A DNA stretch of 64,000 bases, taken from positions 1 through 64,000 of the forward strand of contig JAMSKV010000002.1 of NCBI GenBank assembly GCA_024515975.1, written 5' to 3'. The translations under genes were made by a program, and so were the position numbers. Shown one piece after another: positions 38,644 through 49,074 of this stretch (the first letter of the stretch is position 1; each line of letters opens with the position of its first letter). The notes below the pieces were generated by a model. The model was not told the DNA's origin. It saw only the letters and a list, made by a program, of their open reading frames with translations, and ran no database searches. The stretch is from Endosaccharibacter trunci (lineage in GTDB: Bacteria; Pseudomonadota; Alphaproteobacteria; Acetobacterales; Acetobacteraceae).

Positions 38644-38750
38644 GCTCGCTCGTCGTCCGGTTCGCTGCGGCTGTGTAACGTCCGGCCAGCGCATTTGGTG
38701 ACGAGGTCCGGCGGAAAAATCATCGGGGCGCCCTGCGGTGCCCCGCTCGG

Positions 38751-40427
38751 TCATCCGGCGCGGGGCAGCCTGACCACGAAACGCGCTCCGGCCACCTGTC
38801 CGTCCGGTCCGGTCCGGTTCTCCGCCGCGATGGTGCCGCGCAGGGCTTCCACGATCTGCCGGCTGATCGACAGGCCCAGACCGGAATGGGTGCCGAAATT
38901 CTCCGCCGCCGGGCGCTCGGAATAGAAGCGCTCGAAGATCCCGTCGAGCTTGGCCGCCGGGATGCCAGGCCCTTCATCCGACACCGCGATCTCCACCATG
39001 CTTCCCGTCCCGCTCGCTTCCAGCACGATGCGGCCGTTCGGCGGCGAGAACGACACCGCATTGCCGATCAGGTTGCGCAACACCTGCACCAGGCGGTCCT
39101 CCACCGCCAGGCAAAAGAGGGGCCGGTCCGAGGCCGGCGCCTCGACGCTCAGCACCGGGTCGCCATCCTTGCGCGTGGTCTGGTTGATCTCCGCCAGCAC
39201 GTTCAGGATCGGCAGCACGTCGACCGGCTCCGTCACCGATCGCGACAGCTCGGCATCGATCCGGCTCGCATCCGAGATGTCGGTGATCAGCCGGTCGAGA
39301 CGGCGCACGTCGTCGTTGATGATCGCCAGAAGACGCCGCTGCTGGGTCACGTCCTCGATCCGCATCAGCGTCTCGATCGCCGAGCGGATCGAGGAGAGGG
39401 GGTTCTTGATCTCGTGGCTCACATCGGCGGCGAAGCGCTCGATCGCATCCATGCGCGCCCAGAGCGCCCGCGCGCTTTCTTCCAGCGCCTGCGCCAGTTC
39501 GCCCAGCTCGTCCTTGCGGCACAGAAGCTGGCGCGGCACCGAGCCGGTGCGGCCGATCGTCTCGCGCATCACATGCGCCGAGGCCGCCAGGCGCAGCAGC
39601 GGACGGGCGATGGTCTGCGACAGATACCACGACAGAAGCACGGTGATCGCGAGCGCGACCAGGAACAGCACCAGAATGGACGAGCGCACCGCGAACAGGG
39701 AGCTGTCCACTTCCCGCGCTTCCCGGGTCAGCTGGATGATGCCCACCGTCTGTCCGTCATGCGCCACCGGCTCGGCCACCGTCACCAGCAGCAGGCCGCT
39801 CGCGGTGCGACGGATGAAGGGCGGGGTCTCGGTGCTGTCATTGTCGTGCAGGCGAAGCTGCTCGCGCACCTCCGGCTCCGCGTTCGGATCGGCATTGGAC
39901 GCCATCGTCGCCAGACGGCGATGCGGCAGGAGCAGGAGCAGGCGGTCGTAGAGCCGCTCCAGCCCGCTCCGAAAACTCAGCACCGGCGCGCCGTCGCCCC
40001 CATCCGGGGGCAATTGCGCATCCGGCCGGCTATCGGCGATCTGCTGCCCGTCCGGTGCGAACAGCCGCGCCTGCGCGCTGGGGGAGGGCTCGGTCAGGCG
40101 CAGCAGCAACGGCCGGGCGAGGGCGGCGGACAGATCCACCGCATTGTCGGGGTCGGTGCCGCCGGGATGGGCGCGATGCTGCCGGTGCGCCGCGATCACC
40201 GCGGACTGGCCGAGCGCGCCGGCATAGATTCGCGCCTGCTCGCGCAGCGCGCTCACCTCGGCTTCCAGAAGGCTGTTCTGGAACTGGTTCAGATAGAGCA
40301 GCGTCGCCACCAGCAGGGCCAGCGGCACCACGTTGACCAGCAGGATGCGCCGCATCATCGGCGAGACCCAGCGCCGATACATGCGCCCGAGCGGGATCGC
40401 CGTCGCGCTGGCCTGGAAGCCGCTCAC
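38751..40427 (-). CDS. chvG: ChvG-type sensor histidine kinase
   Basis: A 558-residue membrane kinase. An N-terminal helix (~28-48), a large periplasmic stimulus-sensing domain (~50-255) and a second helix (ILVLFLVALAITVLLSW) are followed by a HAMP domain, a HisKA with DVSHEIKNPLSSIRSAIE and an ATPase with NLIGNAVSFS and GLGLSISRQ. It follows the ChvI regulator gene by 18 bp on the same strand. ChvG/ChvI (ExoS/ChvI) respond to acid and envelope stress in alphaproteobacteria. Confidence 0.92.
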   Translation of the reverse strand: MSGFQASATAIPLGRMYRRWVSPMMRRILLVNVVPLALLVATLLYLNQFQNSLLEAEVSALREQARIYAGALGQSAVIAAHRQHRAHPGGTDPDNAVDLSAALARPLLLRLTEPSPSAQARLFAPDGQQIADSRPDAQLPPDGGDGAPVLSFRSGLERLYDRLLLLLPHRRLATMASNADPNAEPEVREQLRLHDNDSTETPPFIRRTASGLLLVTVAEPVAHDGQTVGIIQLTREAREVDSSLFAVRSSILVLFLVALAITVLLSWYLSQTIARPLLRLAASAHVMRETIGRTGSVPRQLLCRKDELGELAQALEESARALWARMDAIERFAADVSHEIKNPLSSIRSAIETLMRIEDVTQQRRLLAIINDDVRRLDRLITDISDASRIDAELSRSVTEPVDVLPILNVLAEINQTTRKDGDPVLSVEAPASDRPLFCLAVEDRLVQVLRNLIGNAVSFSPPNGRIVLEASGTGSMVEIAVSDEGPGIPAAKLDGIFERFYSERPAAENFGTHSGLGLSISRQIVEALRGTIAAENRTGPDGQVAGARFVVRLPRAG

Positions 40428-40445
40428 GGTCGCGCCCGCCCGCCG

Positions 40446-41156
40446 TCACTCCTCCTTGTAGCGGTAGCCGATGCCGTAGAGCGTCTCGATATGATTGAAG
40501 CCGTCGTCGATCTGGCGGAACTTCTTGCGCAGGCGCTTGATGTGGCTGTCGATGGTGCGATCATCCACATAGATGTTCTCGCCATAGGCGGCGTCGATCA
40601 GCTGGTCGCGCGACTTCACCAGTCCCGGACGGGCCGCCAGCGCCTTGACCAGCAGGAATTCGGTCACGGTGAGCTGGATGTCGGTGCCGCGCCACAGGCA
40701 TTGGTGACGCGTCTCGTCCAGGCTCAGCTCGCCGCGCACCAACACCCCGGCGGGCGTGGCGCCGGCTGCCTCGGCCCGGATCGCCTCGCCCCGGCGCAAC
40801 AGCGCGCGGATGCGTTCCAGCAGCAGGCGCTGCGAGAACGGTTTGGTGATGTAGTCGTCGGCGCCGAGGCGCAGCCCCATCAACTGGTCGACTTCCTCAT
40901 CCTTGGAGGTGAGGAAAATCACCGGAAGCTGCGACCGCGCGCGCAGGCGTTGCAGCAGCTCCATCCCGTCCATGCGCGGCATCTTGATGTCCAGCACCGC
41001 CAGATCGACCGGGCGCGCGGTCAGACCCTGCAGGGCGCTTTCCCCATCCGTGTAGGAGCGCACCACGAACCCTTCCGCTTCCAGGGTCATGGAGACCGAG
41101 GTCAGGATGTTGCGGTCGTCGTCCACCAGGGCGATCGTATGCTTGGTCGGCTCCAT
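40446..41156 (-). CDS. chvI: ChvI-type OmpR-family response regulator
   Basis: A 236-residue regulator with a receiver domain ([10 protein letters not shown]; phospho-Asp in [13 protein letters not shown]) and a winged-helix output domain (~135-232) ending [15 protein letters not shown] lies 5 bases before ATG 41156. It is the first gene of the chvI-chvG pair. DNA targets in this organism are unknown. Confidence 0.93.
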   Translation of the reverse strand: MEPTKHTIALVDDDRNILTSVSMTLEAEGFVVRSYTDGESALQGLTARPVDLAVLDIKMPRMDGMELLQRLRARSQLPVIFLTSKDEEVDQLMGLRLGADDYITKPFSQRLLLERIRALLRRGEAIRAEAAGATPAGVLVRGELSLDETRHQCLWRGTDIQLTVTEFLLVKALAARPGLVKSRDQLIDAAYGENIYVDDRTIDSHIKRLRKKFRQIDDGFNHIETLYGIGYRYKEE

Positions 41157-41295
41157 CCGGCCCTCCTGCTTGCCGTGAACTGTTGCCTCAAACCGGCTCT
41201 GGAACCAAATCCCGGACTGCACAGCCCTGCCCTGCGCGGGAAACGCTCCGTGTTGACGACTTGTTCATCCCGGTCTGGTCTCCTACTTCACGCGC

Positions 41296-41970
41296 ATGGA
41301 CGACACCCCCTCCCACCCTTCGACTGGCGAGACCATGACCGACGTGCACGAGCCCACGCCCGACCAGACGGCTGACCAGACGTCCGAACACGCCCCAGCG
41401 GGCCCGGCGGAGGCGCATGAGCCCACCACCGAAGGGCTGATGCAGGAAGCCGGCGAGCGCATCCGCACCCTGGAAGCGCAGGTGGAGGAGCTGCGCGAGA
41501 AATGGATGCGCGCCGAGGCCGAGAACCAGAACGTGCGCACGCGGGCCAAGCGCGACGTGGACGATGCGCGTCAGTACGCCGTCACCAAGTTCGCCAAGGA
41601 CGTGGTGGAGGCGGCCGAGAATCTCCGTCGCGGCCTGTCCTCCCTGCCGGCCGATACCGGCGACAATCCGATGCTGACACGGCTGCGGGAAGGGTTCGAG
41701 GGCGTGGAGCGCTCGTTCCTGGGCATTCTGGAGCGCAACGGCATCGCCGGCACCGACCCGACCGGGGCGCCGTTCGACGCCAACCTGCACCAGGCCATGG
41801 CCGAGCAGCCTTCCGCCGAGCACCCGCCCGGCACCGTGATCCAGAGCTGGACCTCGGCCTGGACCTTGAACGGCCGTCTGCTGAAGCCGGCCATGGTGGT
41901 CGTGGCCAAGGCGCCCGAAAACGCTCCCGCGGCTGAATCGGAGCCGGTCTCGATCGACCGTACCGTTTAA
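41296..41970 (+). CDS. grpE: GrpE nucleotide exchange factor
   Basis: A 224-residue GrpE. A low-complexity N-terminus and long coiled coil (~50-105, EERIRTLEAQVEEL-like) precede the beta-wing domain (FDANLHQAMAEQPS; GTVIQSW; RLLKPAMVVVAK). It releases ADP from DnaK. ATG 41296 is used; 41335 is a possible shorter start. dnaK follows after 165 bp, which is long enough for a separate promoter. Confidence 0.93.
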   Translation: MDDTPSHPSTGETMTDVHEPTPDQTADQTSEHAPAGPAEAHEPTTEGLMQEAGERIRTLEAQVEELREKWMRAEAENQNVRTRAKRDVDDARQYAVTKFAKDVVEAAENLRRGLSSLPADTGDNPMLTRLREGFEGVERSFLGILERNGIAGTDPTGAPFDANLHQAMAEQPSAEHPPGTVIQSWTSAWTLNGRLLKPAMVVVAKAPENAPAAESEPVSIDRTV

Positions 41971-42135
41971 GGGCCGTCCGGGGCCGCGTTTGTGGTCCCG
42001 ATCGGCGATCCCGCCCTTGTCTGATGGGTTGGGTCTGAATACATCCGTGTCCGCACCCGGATCCGGGTTCGGGTTTCCCCAAGGGCTGGGGTCGGTGCTT
42101 CGGGCCGACGACAGCCGCTGATCAGGAGAGTTTGA

Positions 42136-44061
42136 ATGAGCAAGGTTATCGGTATCGACCTCGGCACGACCAACTCGTGCGTCTCGATCCGCGAAGGCGA
42201 CGAAAACCGCGTCATCGAGAATAGCGAAGGCGCCCGCACCACCCCGTCGATGGTGGCCTTCACCGAGAGCGGCGAGCGCCTCGTCGGCCAGAGCGCCAAG
42301 CGTCAGGCCGTCACCAATCCCGCCAACACCCTTTATGCCGTGAAGCGCCTGATCGGCCGCCGCTTCGACGATCCGACCGTCGAGAAGGATCGCGGCCTGG
42401 TGCCGTATGCGATCGTCAAGGGCGAGAACGGCGACGCCTGGGTCGAGGCGCGTGGCGAGAAATACGCCCCCTCGCAGATCGCCGCTTTCGTGCTCGGCAA
42501 GATGAAGGAAACCGCCGAGACCTATCTCGGCGAGACCGTGTCGCAGGCCGTGATCACGGTTCCGGCCTATTTCAACGACGCCCAGCGCCAGGCCACCAAG
42601 GATGCCGGCCGCATCGCCGGCCTCGAGGTTCTGCGCATCATCAATGAGCCGACCGCGGCCGCGCTCGCCTACGGCATGGAGAAGAAGAACGGCGGCACCG
42701 TCGCCGTCTACGACCTCGGCGGCGGCACGTTCGACGTGTCGGTGCTCGAGATCTCCGATGGCGTGATCGAGGTGAAGTCCACCAATGGCGACACCTTCCT
42801 GGGCGGCGAGGACTTCGACGCCCGCGTGATCGCCTACCTCGCGGACGAGTTCAAGCGCGAACAGGGCATCGACCTGCGCCAGGACAAGCTGGCCCTCCAG
42901 CGCCTCAAGGAAGCGGCCGAGAAGGCGAAGATTGAGCTTTCCTCCTCCAAGGAAACCGAGATCAACCTGCCCTTCATCACCGCCGACGCGACCGGGCCGA
43001 AGCACCTCGTGCTGAAGCTGAGCCGCGCGAAGCTGGAGAGTCTGGTCGACGACCTGATCCAGCGGACCCTCGGCCCGTGCAAGGCGGCGATGAAGGATGC
43101 GTCCGTGACCGCGGGCGAGATCGACGAGGTGATCCTGGTCGGCGGCATGACCCGCATGCCGAAGGTCATCGAGGTCGTGAAGCAGTTCTTCGGCAAGGAG
43201 CCGGCCCGCAACGTCAACCCGGACGAGGTCGTGGCCATTGGTGCCGCGGTGCAGGGCGCGGTGCTGAAGGGCGACGTGAAGGACGTTCTGCTGCTCGACG
43301 TGACCCCGCTGTCGCTGGGCATCGAGACGCTGGGCGGCGTGTTCACCCGTCTGATCGACCGCAACACGACGATCCCGACCAAGAAGAGCCAGATCTTCTC
43401 CACCGCGGAGGACAACCAGTCCGCCGTGACGATCAAGGTCAGCCAGGGCGAGCGCGAGATGGCGGCGGACAACAAGCCGCTCGGCCAGTTTGACCTGATG
43501 GGCATTCCGCCGGCACCGCGCGGAGTGCCGCAGATCGAGGTGACGTTCGACATCGACGCCAACGGCATCGTGTCCGTGTCCGCCAAGGACAAGGCCACGA
43601 ACAAGGAGCAGCAGATCCGCATCCAGGCCTCGGGCGGTCTGTCCGATGCCGATATCGAGCGCATGGTGAAGGAAGCCGAGGCGAATGCCGAGGCCGACAA
43701 GGCCAAGCGCGCGGGTGTCGAGGCCCGGAACCAGGCGGAAAGCCTGGTGCACCAGACCGAGAAGACCCTGGCGGACAACGAAGGCAAGGTGCCGGCCGCC
43801 GAGAAGAGCGAGGCCGAGTCGGCCATCGCCGCGGTCAAATCGGCGCTGGAGGGGAGCGATCTGGAGGCCGTGAAGGCGGCCACGGACCGTCTGGCGCAGG
43901 TGTCGATGAAGATCGGCGAGGCGATGTACAAGGCCGGTGCGGAAGCTCCGGGCGCCGAGGCGCCGGGTGCGGCCGGTGGTGCTCCGGGCGGTGCGGCCGG
44001 CGGCGAGCGCGTCGTCGATGCCGATTTCGAGGATATCGACGACAAGAAGAAGTCGGCCTGA
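42136..44061 (+). CDS. dnaK: Hsp70 chaperone DnaK
   Basis: A 641-residue chaperone beginning [18 protein letters not shown]. The ATPase domain (~1-385) has [13 protein letters not shown] and the linker [15 protein letters not shown]. The substrate domain is followed by a helical lid and a Gly/Ala-rich tail ending in [17 protein letters not shown] lies 7 bases before the ATG. It folds proteins with GrpE and DnaJ, encoded either side. A strong terminator follows immediately. Confidence 0.98.
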   Translation: MSKVIGIDLGTTNSCVSIREGDENRVIENSEGARTTPSMVAFTESGERLVGQSAKRQAVTNPANTLYAVKRLIGRRFDDPTVEKDRGLVPYAIVKGENGDAWVEARGEKYAPSQIAAFVLGKMKETAETYLGETVSQAVITVPAYFNDAQRQATKDAGRIAGLEVLRIINEPTAAALAYGMEKKNGGTVAVYDLGGGTFDVSVLEISDGVIEVKSTNGDTFLGGEDFDARVIAYLADEFKREQGIDLRQDKLALQRLKEAAEKAKIELSSSKETEINLPFITADATGPKHLVLKLSRAKLESLVDDLIQRTLGPCKAAMKDASVTAGEIDEVILVGGMTRMPKVIEVVKQFFGKEPARNVNPDEVVAIGAAVQGAVLKGDVKDVLLLDVTPLSLGIETLGGVFTRLIDRNTTIPTKKSQIFSTAEDNQSAVTIKVSQGEREMAADNKPLGQFDLMGIPPAPRGVPQIEVTFDIDANGIVSVSAKDKATNKEQQIRIQASGGLSDADIERMVKEAEANAEADKAKRAGVEARNQAESLVHQTEKTLADNEGKVPAAEKSEAESAIAAVKSALEGSDLEAVKAATDRLAQVSMKIGEAMYKAGAEAPGAEAPGAAGGAPGGAAGGERVVDADFEDIDDKKKSA

Positions 44062-44073
44062 TATCGCGTATCC

Positions 44074-44107
44074 GGGAGCGTGGCGCGCGAGCGCCCGCTC
44101 CCTTTTT
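44074..44107 (+). terminator. Strong Rho-independent terminator between dnaK and dnaJ
   Basis: GGGAGCG (44074-44080) pairs with CGCTCCC (44096-44102), with an inner perfect GGCGC/GCGCC helix around GCGA, followed by TTTTT. It lies 12 bp past the dnaK stop and 62 bp before dnaJ, so most transcripts from dnaK should stop here. Confidence 0.92.
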
Positions 44108-44169
44108 CTTGTGTTCATGACGGGATCGCGCGCCCATCAATGGGGCGTGGTGTCGCCGATGAGGGTTCG

Positions 44170-45300
44170 ATGGCCAAGCAGGACTACTACGCGACCCTGG
44201 AGGTCGCCCGGGATGCCTCCGCGGACGACCTGAAGAAGGCCTATCGCAAGCTGGCCATGAAGTACCACCCGGACCGCAATCCGGGTGACAAGAGCGCCGA
44301 GGCGCGCTTCAAGGACATCAGCGAAGCCTACGACATCCTGAAGGATGATCAGAAGCGTGCGGCCTATGACCGTTACGGTCATGCCGCCTTCGAAGGCGGC
44401 GGTCCTGGCGCCGGCGGTTTCGGCGGCTTCGAAGGCGGTCTCGGCGACATCTTCGACCAGATGTTCGGCGACATGATGGGCGGTCGTCGCGGCGGCGGCC
44501 GTGCCCGTACCGGCAACGACATTCGCGCCCAGGTCGAGATCAGCCTGACCGAGGCGTTCTCCGGCATCAAGGTGCCGGTCAAGGTCCCCAGCCGCGTTGC
44601 CTGCGAGAGCTGCGGCGGCACCGGCTCTGAAGACAAGAGCCGCGGCGCGGAAACCTGCCCGACCTGTCACGGCGCCGGCAAGGTGCGCGCGCAGCAGGGC
44701 TTCTTTCTGGTCGAGCGCGGCTGTCCGACCTGCGGCGGCTCCGGGCGTGTGGTCCGCAATCCGTGCAAGGTCTGCCGCGGCGCCGGCACGGTGGAAAAGG
44801 AGCGCTCGCTCTCGGTGGATATCCCCGCCGGCATCGAGGACGGTACCCGGCTCCGCGTCGCCGGAGAAGGCGAGGCGGGACCGCAGGGCGCGCCGAACGG
44901 CGATCTCTATCTGCATGTCGGCGTGAAGCCGCACGAGATTTTCCAGCGCGACGGTTCCACCGTTGTTGTCCGCCTGCCGCTCGACATGGTCACCGCCACG
45001 CTCGGCGGACATGTGGAGGTTCCGGTGGTGGACGGCACCCGCGCGCGCCTGTCCGTTCCGGCCGGCTCCCAGACCGGCGACCAGCACAGGCTGCGCGGCA
45101 AGGGCTTCTCCGTGCTGCGCTCCGCCGCGCGCGGAGACATGTATGTGGTGTTCGCGGTGGAAACCCCGCGTCACCTCACCAAGCGGCAGCGCGAACTGCT
45201 CGAGGAGTTCCGCGCCGAGAACGGCGAGAACGAGAAGAGTCATCCCGAGACGGAAGGCTTCTTCGGCAAGGTGCGCGACTTCTTCGAGGGCCGCGCCTGA
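44170..45300 (+). CDS. dnaJ: Hsp40 co-chaperone DnaJ
   Basis: A 376-residue type I DnaJ. The J domain (~1-70) has the HPD motif ([10 protein letters not shown]). A Gly/Phe region follows, then four CxxCxGxG zinc repeats ([32 protein letters not shown], ~140-210) and the substrate domain. It stimulates the DnaK ATPase. It sits after the strong terminator, and dapB starts 2 bp after its stop. Confidence 0.97.
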   Translation: MAKQDYYATLEVARDASADDLKKAYRKLAMKYHPDRNPGDKSAEARFKDISEAYDILKDDQKRAAYDRYGHAAFEGGGPGAGGFGGFEGGLGDIFDQMFGDMMGGRRGGGRARTGNDIRAQVEISLTEAFSGIKVPVKVPSRVACESCGGTGSEDKSRGAETCPTCHGAGKVRAQQGFFLVERGCPTCGGSGRVVRNPCKVCRGAGTVEKERSLSVDIPAGIEDGTRLRVAGEGEAGPQGAPNGDLYLHVGVKPHEIFQRDGSTVVVRLPLDMVTATLGGHVEVPVVDGTRARLSVPAGSQTGDQHRLRGKGFSVLRSAARGDMYVVFAVETPRHLTKRQRELLEEFRAENGENEKSHPETEGFFGKVRDFFEGRA

Positions 45301-45302
45301 CC

Positions 45303-46046
45303 ATGGACGGTCTCCCGCGCATCGGTGTCGCCGGCCTGTCTGGACGGGTCGGCCGGCTGCTGCGCGAGGAGATCGAGACCGCTGCCCTGCCGTTTGCGGG
45401 CGGCGTCGGCCGTGACGGCGATCTGGCCGAACTGGCGTCCCGGTCCGACGTGGTGATCGACTTCACCCATGCCGACACTGCTACCCGTCACGCCGCCATC
45501 CTGGCCGAGGCGGATGTGAACTGGGTGCTCGGCACCACCGGACTGTCCACCGAGGCGCAGCAGGCGGTGGAGCATGCCGCCGTCCGCATCAGCATTGTCC
45601 AGGCCTCGAATTTCTCGCCCGGCGTGGTGCTCATGACCGCGCTTGCGCGCCGAATGGCGGCCGCGCTGCCTGCCGATGCCTACGACGCCGAGATCCTGGA
45701 GACGCATCACCGCCAGAAGGTGGACGCGCCGTCCGGAACGGCGCTCTCACTCGGCCGCGCGGTCGCCGAGGCGCGCGGGCAGCGTTTCGACGCCGTGCGC
45801 GACAGCGGGCGGGACGGGCATGCCGGGGGGCGCCGTCCCGGCGCGATCGGCTTCGCCGCCCTGCGCGGAGGCCAGATCGTCGGCGAACACACGCTCAGCT
45901 TCACCTCCGACGCGGAACAGCTCTCGATCGAGCATCGCGCCTTCGACCGGCGCGTCTTCGCCACGGGAGCGCTGCGCGCCGCATTGTGGTCGCATGGCCG
46001 GCAGCCCGGCCTGTTCGGCATGGAGCACGTGCTGGGCCTCGCCTGA
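45303..46046 (+). CDS. dapB: 4-hydroxy-tetrahydrodipicolinate reductase
   Basis: A 247-residue enzyme of lysine and diaminopimelate synthesis. It has the N-terminal nucleotide-binding region IGVAGLSGRVGRLL, VLGTTGLS and the substrate motif ETHHRQKVDAPSGTAL. GLSGRVG replaces the more common GxxGxMG form. It reduces the cyclic product of DapA with NAD(P)H. The start at 45303 is 2 bp after the dnaJ stop, so it is likely co-transcribed. Confidence 0.95.
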   Translation: MDGLPRIGVAGLSGRVGRLLREEIETAALPFAGGVGRDGDLAELASRSDVVIDFTHADTATRHAAILAEADVNWVLGTTGLSTEAQQAVEHAAVRISIVQASNFSPGVVLMTALARRMAAALPADAYDAEILETHHRQKVDAPSGTALSLGRAVAEARGQRFDAVRDSGRDGHAGGRRPGAIGFAALRGGQIVGEHTLSFTSDAEQLSIEHRAFDRRVFATGALRAALWSHGRQPGLFGMEHVLGLA

Positions 46047-46245
46047 CTGCCCCATTTCAAATTTCCTGTCGGCGTGGCAGGCCGGACCCGATCTTCCGTT
46101 TTCATGCGATATCTTGCCGATATGGTGGCCTAAATCGGCTTGGAATCGCCGGTTTGCGGCCCCGGCCGCGCCGGATGCAGCGCCGCAGTTCGCGCCCTGT
46201 CCTTGACCCCCCCATCCGTTTCCGTCACACCCCCCATCTTTCGGC

Positions 46246-46319
46246 AGCCGCTCACGGAGAGCGGCGGCCTCTATGGGCGCGTCCGACCCCTCGCTCGGCG
46301 CCACATCGGGGATAACGTC
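46246..46319 (+). promoter_or_regulatory. Possible structured leader of metK sequestering its ribosome site
   Basis: A hairpin GCCGCT/AGCGGC (46247-46252, 46260-46265) is followed by a second one, GGCG plus CCGA (46276-46279, 46283-46286) pairing with TCGG plus CGCC (46295-46302). Its 8-nt loop contains CCCC (46287-46290), complementary to the GGGG (46308-46311) of the likely Shine-Dalgarno 8 bases before ATG 46320. That would form an H-type pseudoknot. It does not match the SAM-II or SAM/SAH riboswitch consensus as I know them; chance in GC-rich DNA is possible. Confidence 0.35.
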
Positions 46320-47507
46320 ATGCGCAACAAGGGCGACTTTCTGTTCACCTCGGAATCCGTTTCCGAAGGCCATCCGGACAAGGTTGCCGACCGTATCAGC
46401 GATACGGTGCTCGATTGCTTCCTGCGGGCCGACCCGGAAGCACGCGTCGCCTGCGAAACGCTGGTGACCACCAATCGCATCGTGCTGGCGGGCGAAGTGC
46501 GCGGTCCGTCCTCCGTGAACAAGGATCTGCTCGAGAACGCCACGCGCGAGGCGGTGCGCGATATCGGCTACGACCAGGCCGGCTTCTCCTGGAAGAACGC
46601 CGAGTTCCAGTACTATCTCCACGCGCAATCCGCCGACATCGCCGTCGGCGTCGATAGCGCAGGCGAGAAGGACGAAGGCGCCGGCGATCAGGGCATCATG
46701 TTCGGCTTCGCCACCACCGAGACCGAGACCCTGATGCCGGCGCCGATCTCGTATTCGCACGAGATCCTCCGCCGCATGGCCGCCTATCGCAAGAGCGGCC
46801 ACGCCCTGGGCCAGGGCCTGCAGCCGGACGCCAAGAGCCAGGTCACGCTGCGCTATGTCGACGGCAAGCCGGTGGGCGCCACTTCCGTGGTGATCTCCAC
46901 CCAGCACGACGAGAACAAGAGCCAGAACGAGATCCGCGAGGCGCTGCGCCAGGTGGTGGCCGAGGTGCTGCCGGAAGGCTGGACCGTCCCGGAAGACCAG
47001 TTCTACGTGAACCCGACCGGCATCTTCGTGATCGGCGGCCCGGACGGCGATTGCGGCCTTACCGGCCGCAAGATCATCGTCGACACCTATGGCGGTGCGG
47101 CCCCGCACGGCGGCGGCGCGTTCTCGGGCAAGGACCCCACCAAGGTCGATCGCTCGGCCGCCTATGTCTGCCGCTACCTCGCCAAGAACGTCGTCGCCGC
47201 CGGCCTCGCCGATCGCTGCACGCTCCAGCTCTCCTACGCCATCGGTGTGGCCCATCCGCTGTCGCTCTATGTGGACCTGGACGGCACCGGCAAGGACATC
47301 GACGAGGCGCGTCTCGAGCGCGTGCTGCGCGAGGCGGTCGATCTCACGCCCCGCGGCATCCGCCGCCATCTGCGGATGAACCGTCCGATCTACGGCCAGA
47401 CCTCCGCGTACGGCCATTTCGGCCGCACCCCGGATGCGTCGCTGGACGATTTCACCTGGGAGCGCACCGATCTGGTGGACACGCTCCGTCAGGCGTTCAA
47501 CCGCTAA
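46320..47507 (+). CDS. metK: S-adenosylmethionine synthetase
   Basis: A 395-residue enzyme joining methionine and ATP to make SAM. Signatures are [23 protein letters not shown] and [16 protein letters not shown]. Length and all motifs are normal. ATG 46320 has GGGGA upstream. The 273-bp leader contains C-rich tracts and the possible pseudoknot annotated separately. trmB follows at 17 bp. Confidence 0.97.
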   Translation: MRNKGDFLFTSESVSEGHPDKVADRISDTVLDCFLRADPEARVACETLVTTNRIVLAGEVRGPSSVNKDLLENATREAVRDIGYDQAGFSWKNAEFQYYLHAQSADIAVGVDSAGEKDEGAGDQGIMFGFATTETETLMPAPISYSHEILRRMAAYRKSGHALGQGLQPDAKSQVTLRYVDGKPVGATSVVISTQHDENKSQNEIREALRQVVAEVLPEGWTVPEDQFYVNPTGIFVIGGPDGDCGLTGRKIIVDTYGGAAPHGGGAFSGKDPTKVDRSAAYVCRYLAKNVVAAGLADRCTLQLSYAIGVAHPLSLYVDLDGTGKDIDEARLERVLREAVDLTPRGIRRHLRMNRPIYGQTSAYGHFGRTPDASLDDFTWERTDLVDTLRQAFNR

Positions 47508-47524
47508 GCGGTCACGGGAAGCGC

Positions 47525-48211
47525 GTGGTCAAGCCGCCGCCCGACCGGCTGTACGGACGGCAGCGTTCCCATCCGCTGCGTCCGCGCCAGCAGCTCCTGC
47601 TGGACGCGACGCTGCCCCGGCTGCGCTTTTCCGCACCCGACGCGCCCGCGTCCGCGTTCGGGATTGCGCCGGCGGAACTCTGGTTCGAAGTCGGGTTCGG
47701 CGGCGGCGAGCACGCGCTCGCCCAGGCCGAGGCCCATCCCGCCATCGCCCTGATCGCCTGCGAGGTGTTCGAGAACGGGCTCTGCTCGTTGCTGGGGCGG
47801 CTGGTGCCGGAAGGCGGCGAGGAGACCGCGCCGCTTCCCTCCAATCTGCGCCTGTGGGACGACGACGCACGCACTCTGCTGCGGCAGATGCCGGATCGCT
47901 GCCTCGACCGGCTGTTTCTGCTGTTTCCCGATCCCTGGCCGAAGGCGCGCCACGCCAAGCGTCGCTTCGTGCATCCCGAAACCATTCCGCTGCTGGCACG
48001 TGTACTCAAGCCGGGCGCCGTCTGGCGGGTCGCCAGCGACGATCCGACCTATCAGGGGTGGGTGCGCGAGGTGATGGCGGTGCAGGCGCTGTTCGACACG
48101 CCCGAGCCGGCCACGGAGCGCCCCGAAGGTTGGCCGCCGACACGATACGAGGCCAAAGCGCTGCGCGCCGGCCGGCAGCCGCTCTACTGGTCGTTCGTCC
48201 GTCGCGGCTGA
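47525..48211 (+). CDS. trmB: tRNA (guanine-N7)-methyltransferase
   Basis: A 228-residue TrmB that makes m7G46 in tRNA. SAM binding is EVGFGGGEHALAQAEAHP and the catalytic/tRNA motif is FLLFPDPWPKARHAKRRF. It starts with GTG at 47525, 17 bp after metK. It uses the SAM made by MetK, so the pairing is metabolically sensible. Confidence 0.94.
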   Translation: MVKPPPDRLYGRQRSHPLRPRQQLLLDATLPRLRFSAPDAPASAFGIAPAELWFEVGFGGGEHALAQAEAHPAIALIACEVFENGLCSLLGRLVPEGGEETAPLPSNLRLWDDDARTLLRQMPDRCLDRLFLLFPDPWPKARHAKRRFVHPETIPLLARVLKPGAVWRVASDDPTYQGWVREVMAVQALFDTPEPATERPEGWPPTRYEAKALRAGRQPLYWSFVRRG

Positions 48212-48270
48212 CCGGGGCGCAACCGTTCGCGTCGGGATGCGCTGATGCCTCCGTCAACGGAGCGCCGCCC

Positions 48271-48585
48271 ATGCTGACCAGAACCGCCCTCTACGAAGGC
48301 ACGATCGAGGCCGGCGGCGAAGATGCCTTTTTCGCCGATGTGGAGAAGCGCCTCGTCCCGATCTGGAAGCAGTTCCCCAACGTGCTCGACGTGCGGGTGC
48401 AGCGTGTGCGCGATGCCGATCCCGGTGCGCTGCCGATCGTCATGATCCTGGAAATGGATTTTGCCGACCGGGACGCCCTGGACGAGTCGCTCGCCTCCGA
48501 GATCAAGACCCGCGCGCACGCCCTGACGCTCGAGGTGCTCAAACCCTTCGCGGGGCGGTTCTTTCATCTGATCGCCGAGGTCTGA
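48271..48585 (+). CDS. Conserved small protein, dimeric alpha/beta-barrel-like
   Basis: A 104-residue protein (MLTRTALYEGTIEAGGEDAF). The pattern of strand, helix and strand with an end in FHLIAEV suggests an EthD/ferredoxin-like dimeric barrel. No catalytic residues are recognisable. It lies 59 bp after trmB and may belong to the same transcript. Confidence 0.65.
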   Translation: MLTRTALYEGTIEAGGEDAFFADVEKRLVPIWKQFPNVLDVRVQRVRDADPGALPIVMILEMDFADRDALDESLASEIKTRAHALTLEVLKPFAGRFFHLIAEV

Positions 48586-48806
48586 CCTACACGCTCGGGC
48601 CATGCCGCCGATCGCCAGACGAGCATCACGCGCGCCGTCATGCGGGAGAAGCCCGGCAATCGAACAGGCGCCTGTACGGTCCGTATGCACATGTCGGCGC
48701 GAAACGCCGAGTATGATTCAGGGGAGAAGAGAACGTCGAGGAATCGGGGCGCGCCGTTTCGCCCGAAGCAGTCCGGGGCTGTCTTGCGCTGCCCCGATCG
48801 CGCGGG

Positions 48807-48824
48807 CGCCCCGCGAACGGGGCG
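48807..48824 (-). terminator. Stable UUCG hairpin after the small gene pair
   Basis: On the minus strand CGCCCCG (48824-48818) and CGGGGCG (48813-48807) close a TTCG tetraloop just 7 bp past the stop at 48832. There is no T-run, so it may stabilise the 3' end rather than terminate. Confidence 0.45.
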
Positions 48825-48831
48825 ACCGGTT

Positions 48832-49074
48832 TCAGGCGGCGCTGGTGGCTTCGGCCTGCTGCACCGCCACTTCCTCGCCGACCTTCACCCAAAGCGCGGC
48901 GGCTTCGAGATCGTCTTCGGCGCGGAGTTCGGCCGCACGCTTCAGCGCCCAGGCGCGGGCATTGCGTCCATGCTTGTTGATCATCAGGCGCGCGGCCTGG
49001 CGATAGCTCATGCGAGGCTTCGCGACGGCGGGGCGCGCGGCCTCCGCGGTCTGGGTGGTCATCATCGCTGCCAT
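48832..49074 (-). CDS. Small helical protein of unknown function
   Basis: An 80-residue basic/helical protein (SYRQAARLMINKHGRNARAW; AAELRAEDDLEAAALWVKV). No known domain is recognised. Its ATG overlaps the stop of the acidic protein upstream (TAATG), so the two are translationally coupled and probably work together. Confidence 0.65.
   Translation of the reverse strand: MAAMMTTQTAEAARPAVAKPRMSYRQAARLMINKHGRNARAWALKRAAELRAEDDLEAAALWVKVGEEVAVQQAEATSAA

Noticed and set aside
42010-42050. Heat-shock sigma-32 promoter before dnaK
   Set aside because: A CTTG at ~42016 is followed by only a poor -10 match; not strong enough to annotate.
41188-44118. 976-residue open frame antisense to grpE-dnaK
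   Set aside because: It is Leu/Gly/Arg-rich shadow coding opposite strongly recognised grpE and dnaK genes.
46047-46319. Known SAM-II or SAM/SAH riboswitch upstream of metK
   Set aside because: The consensus sequences of those classes, as I know them, do not match; only a possible new pseudoknot remains.
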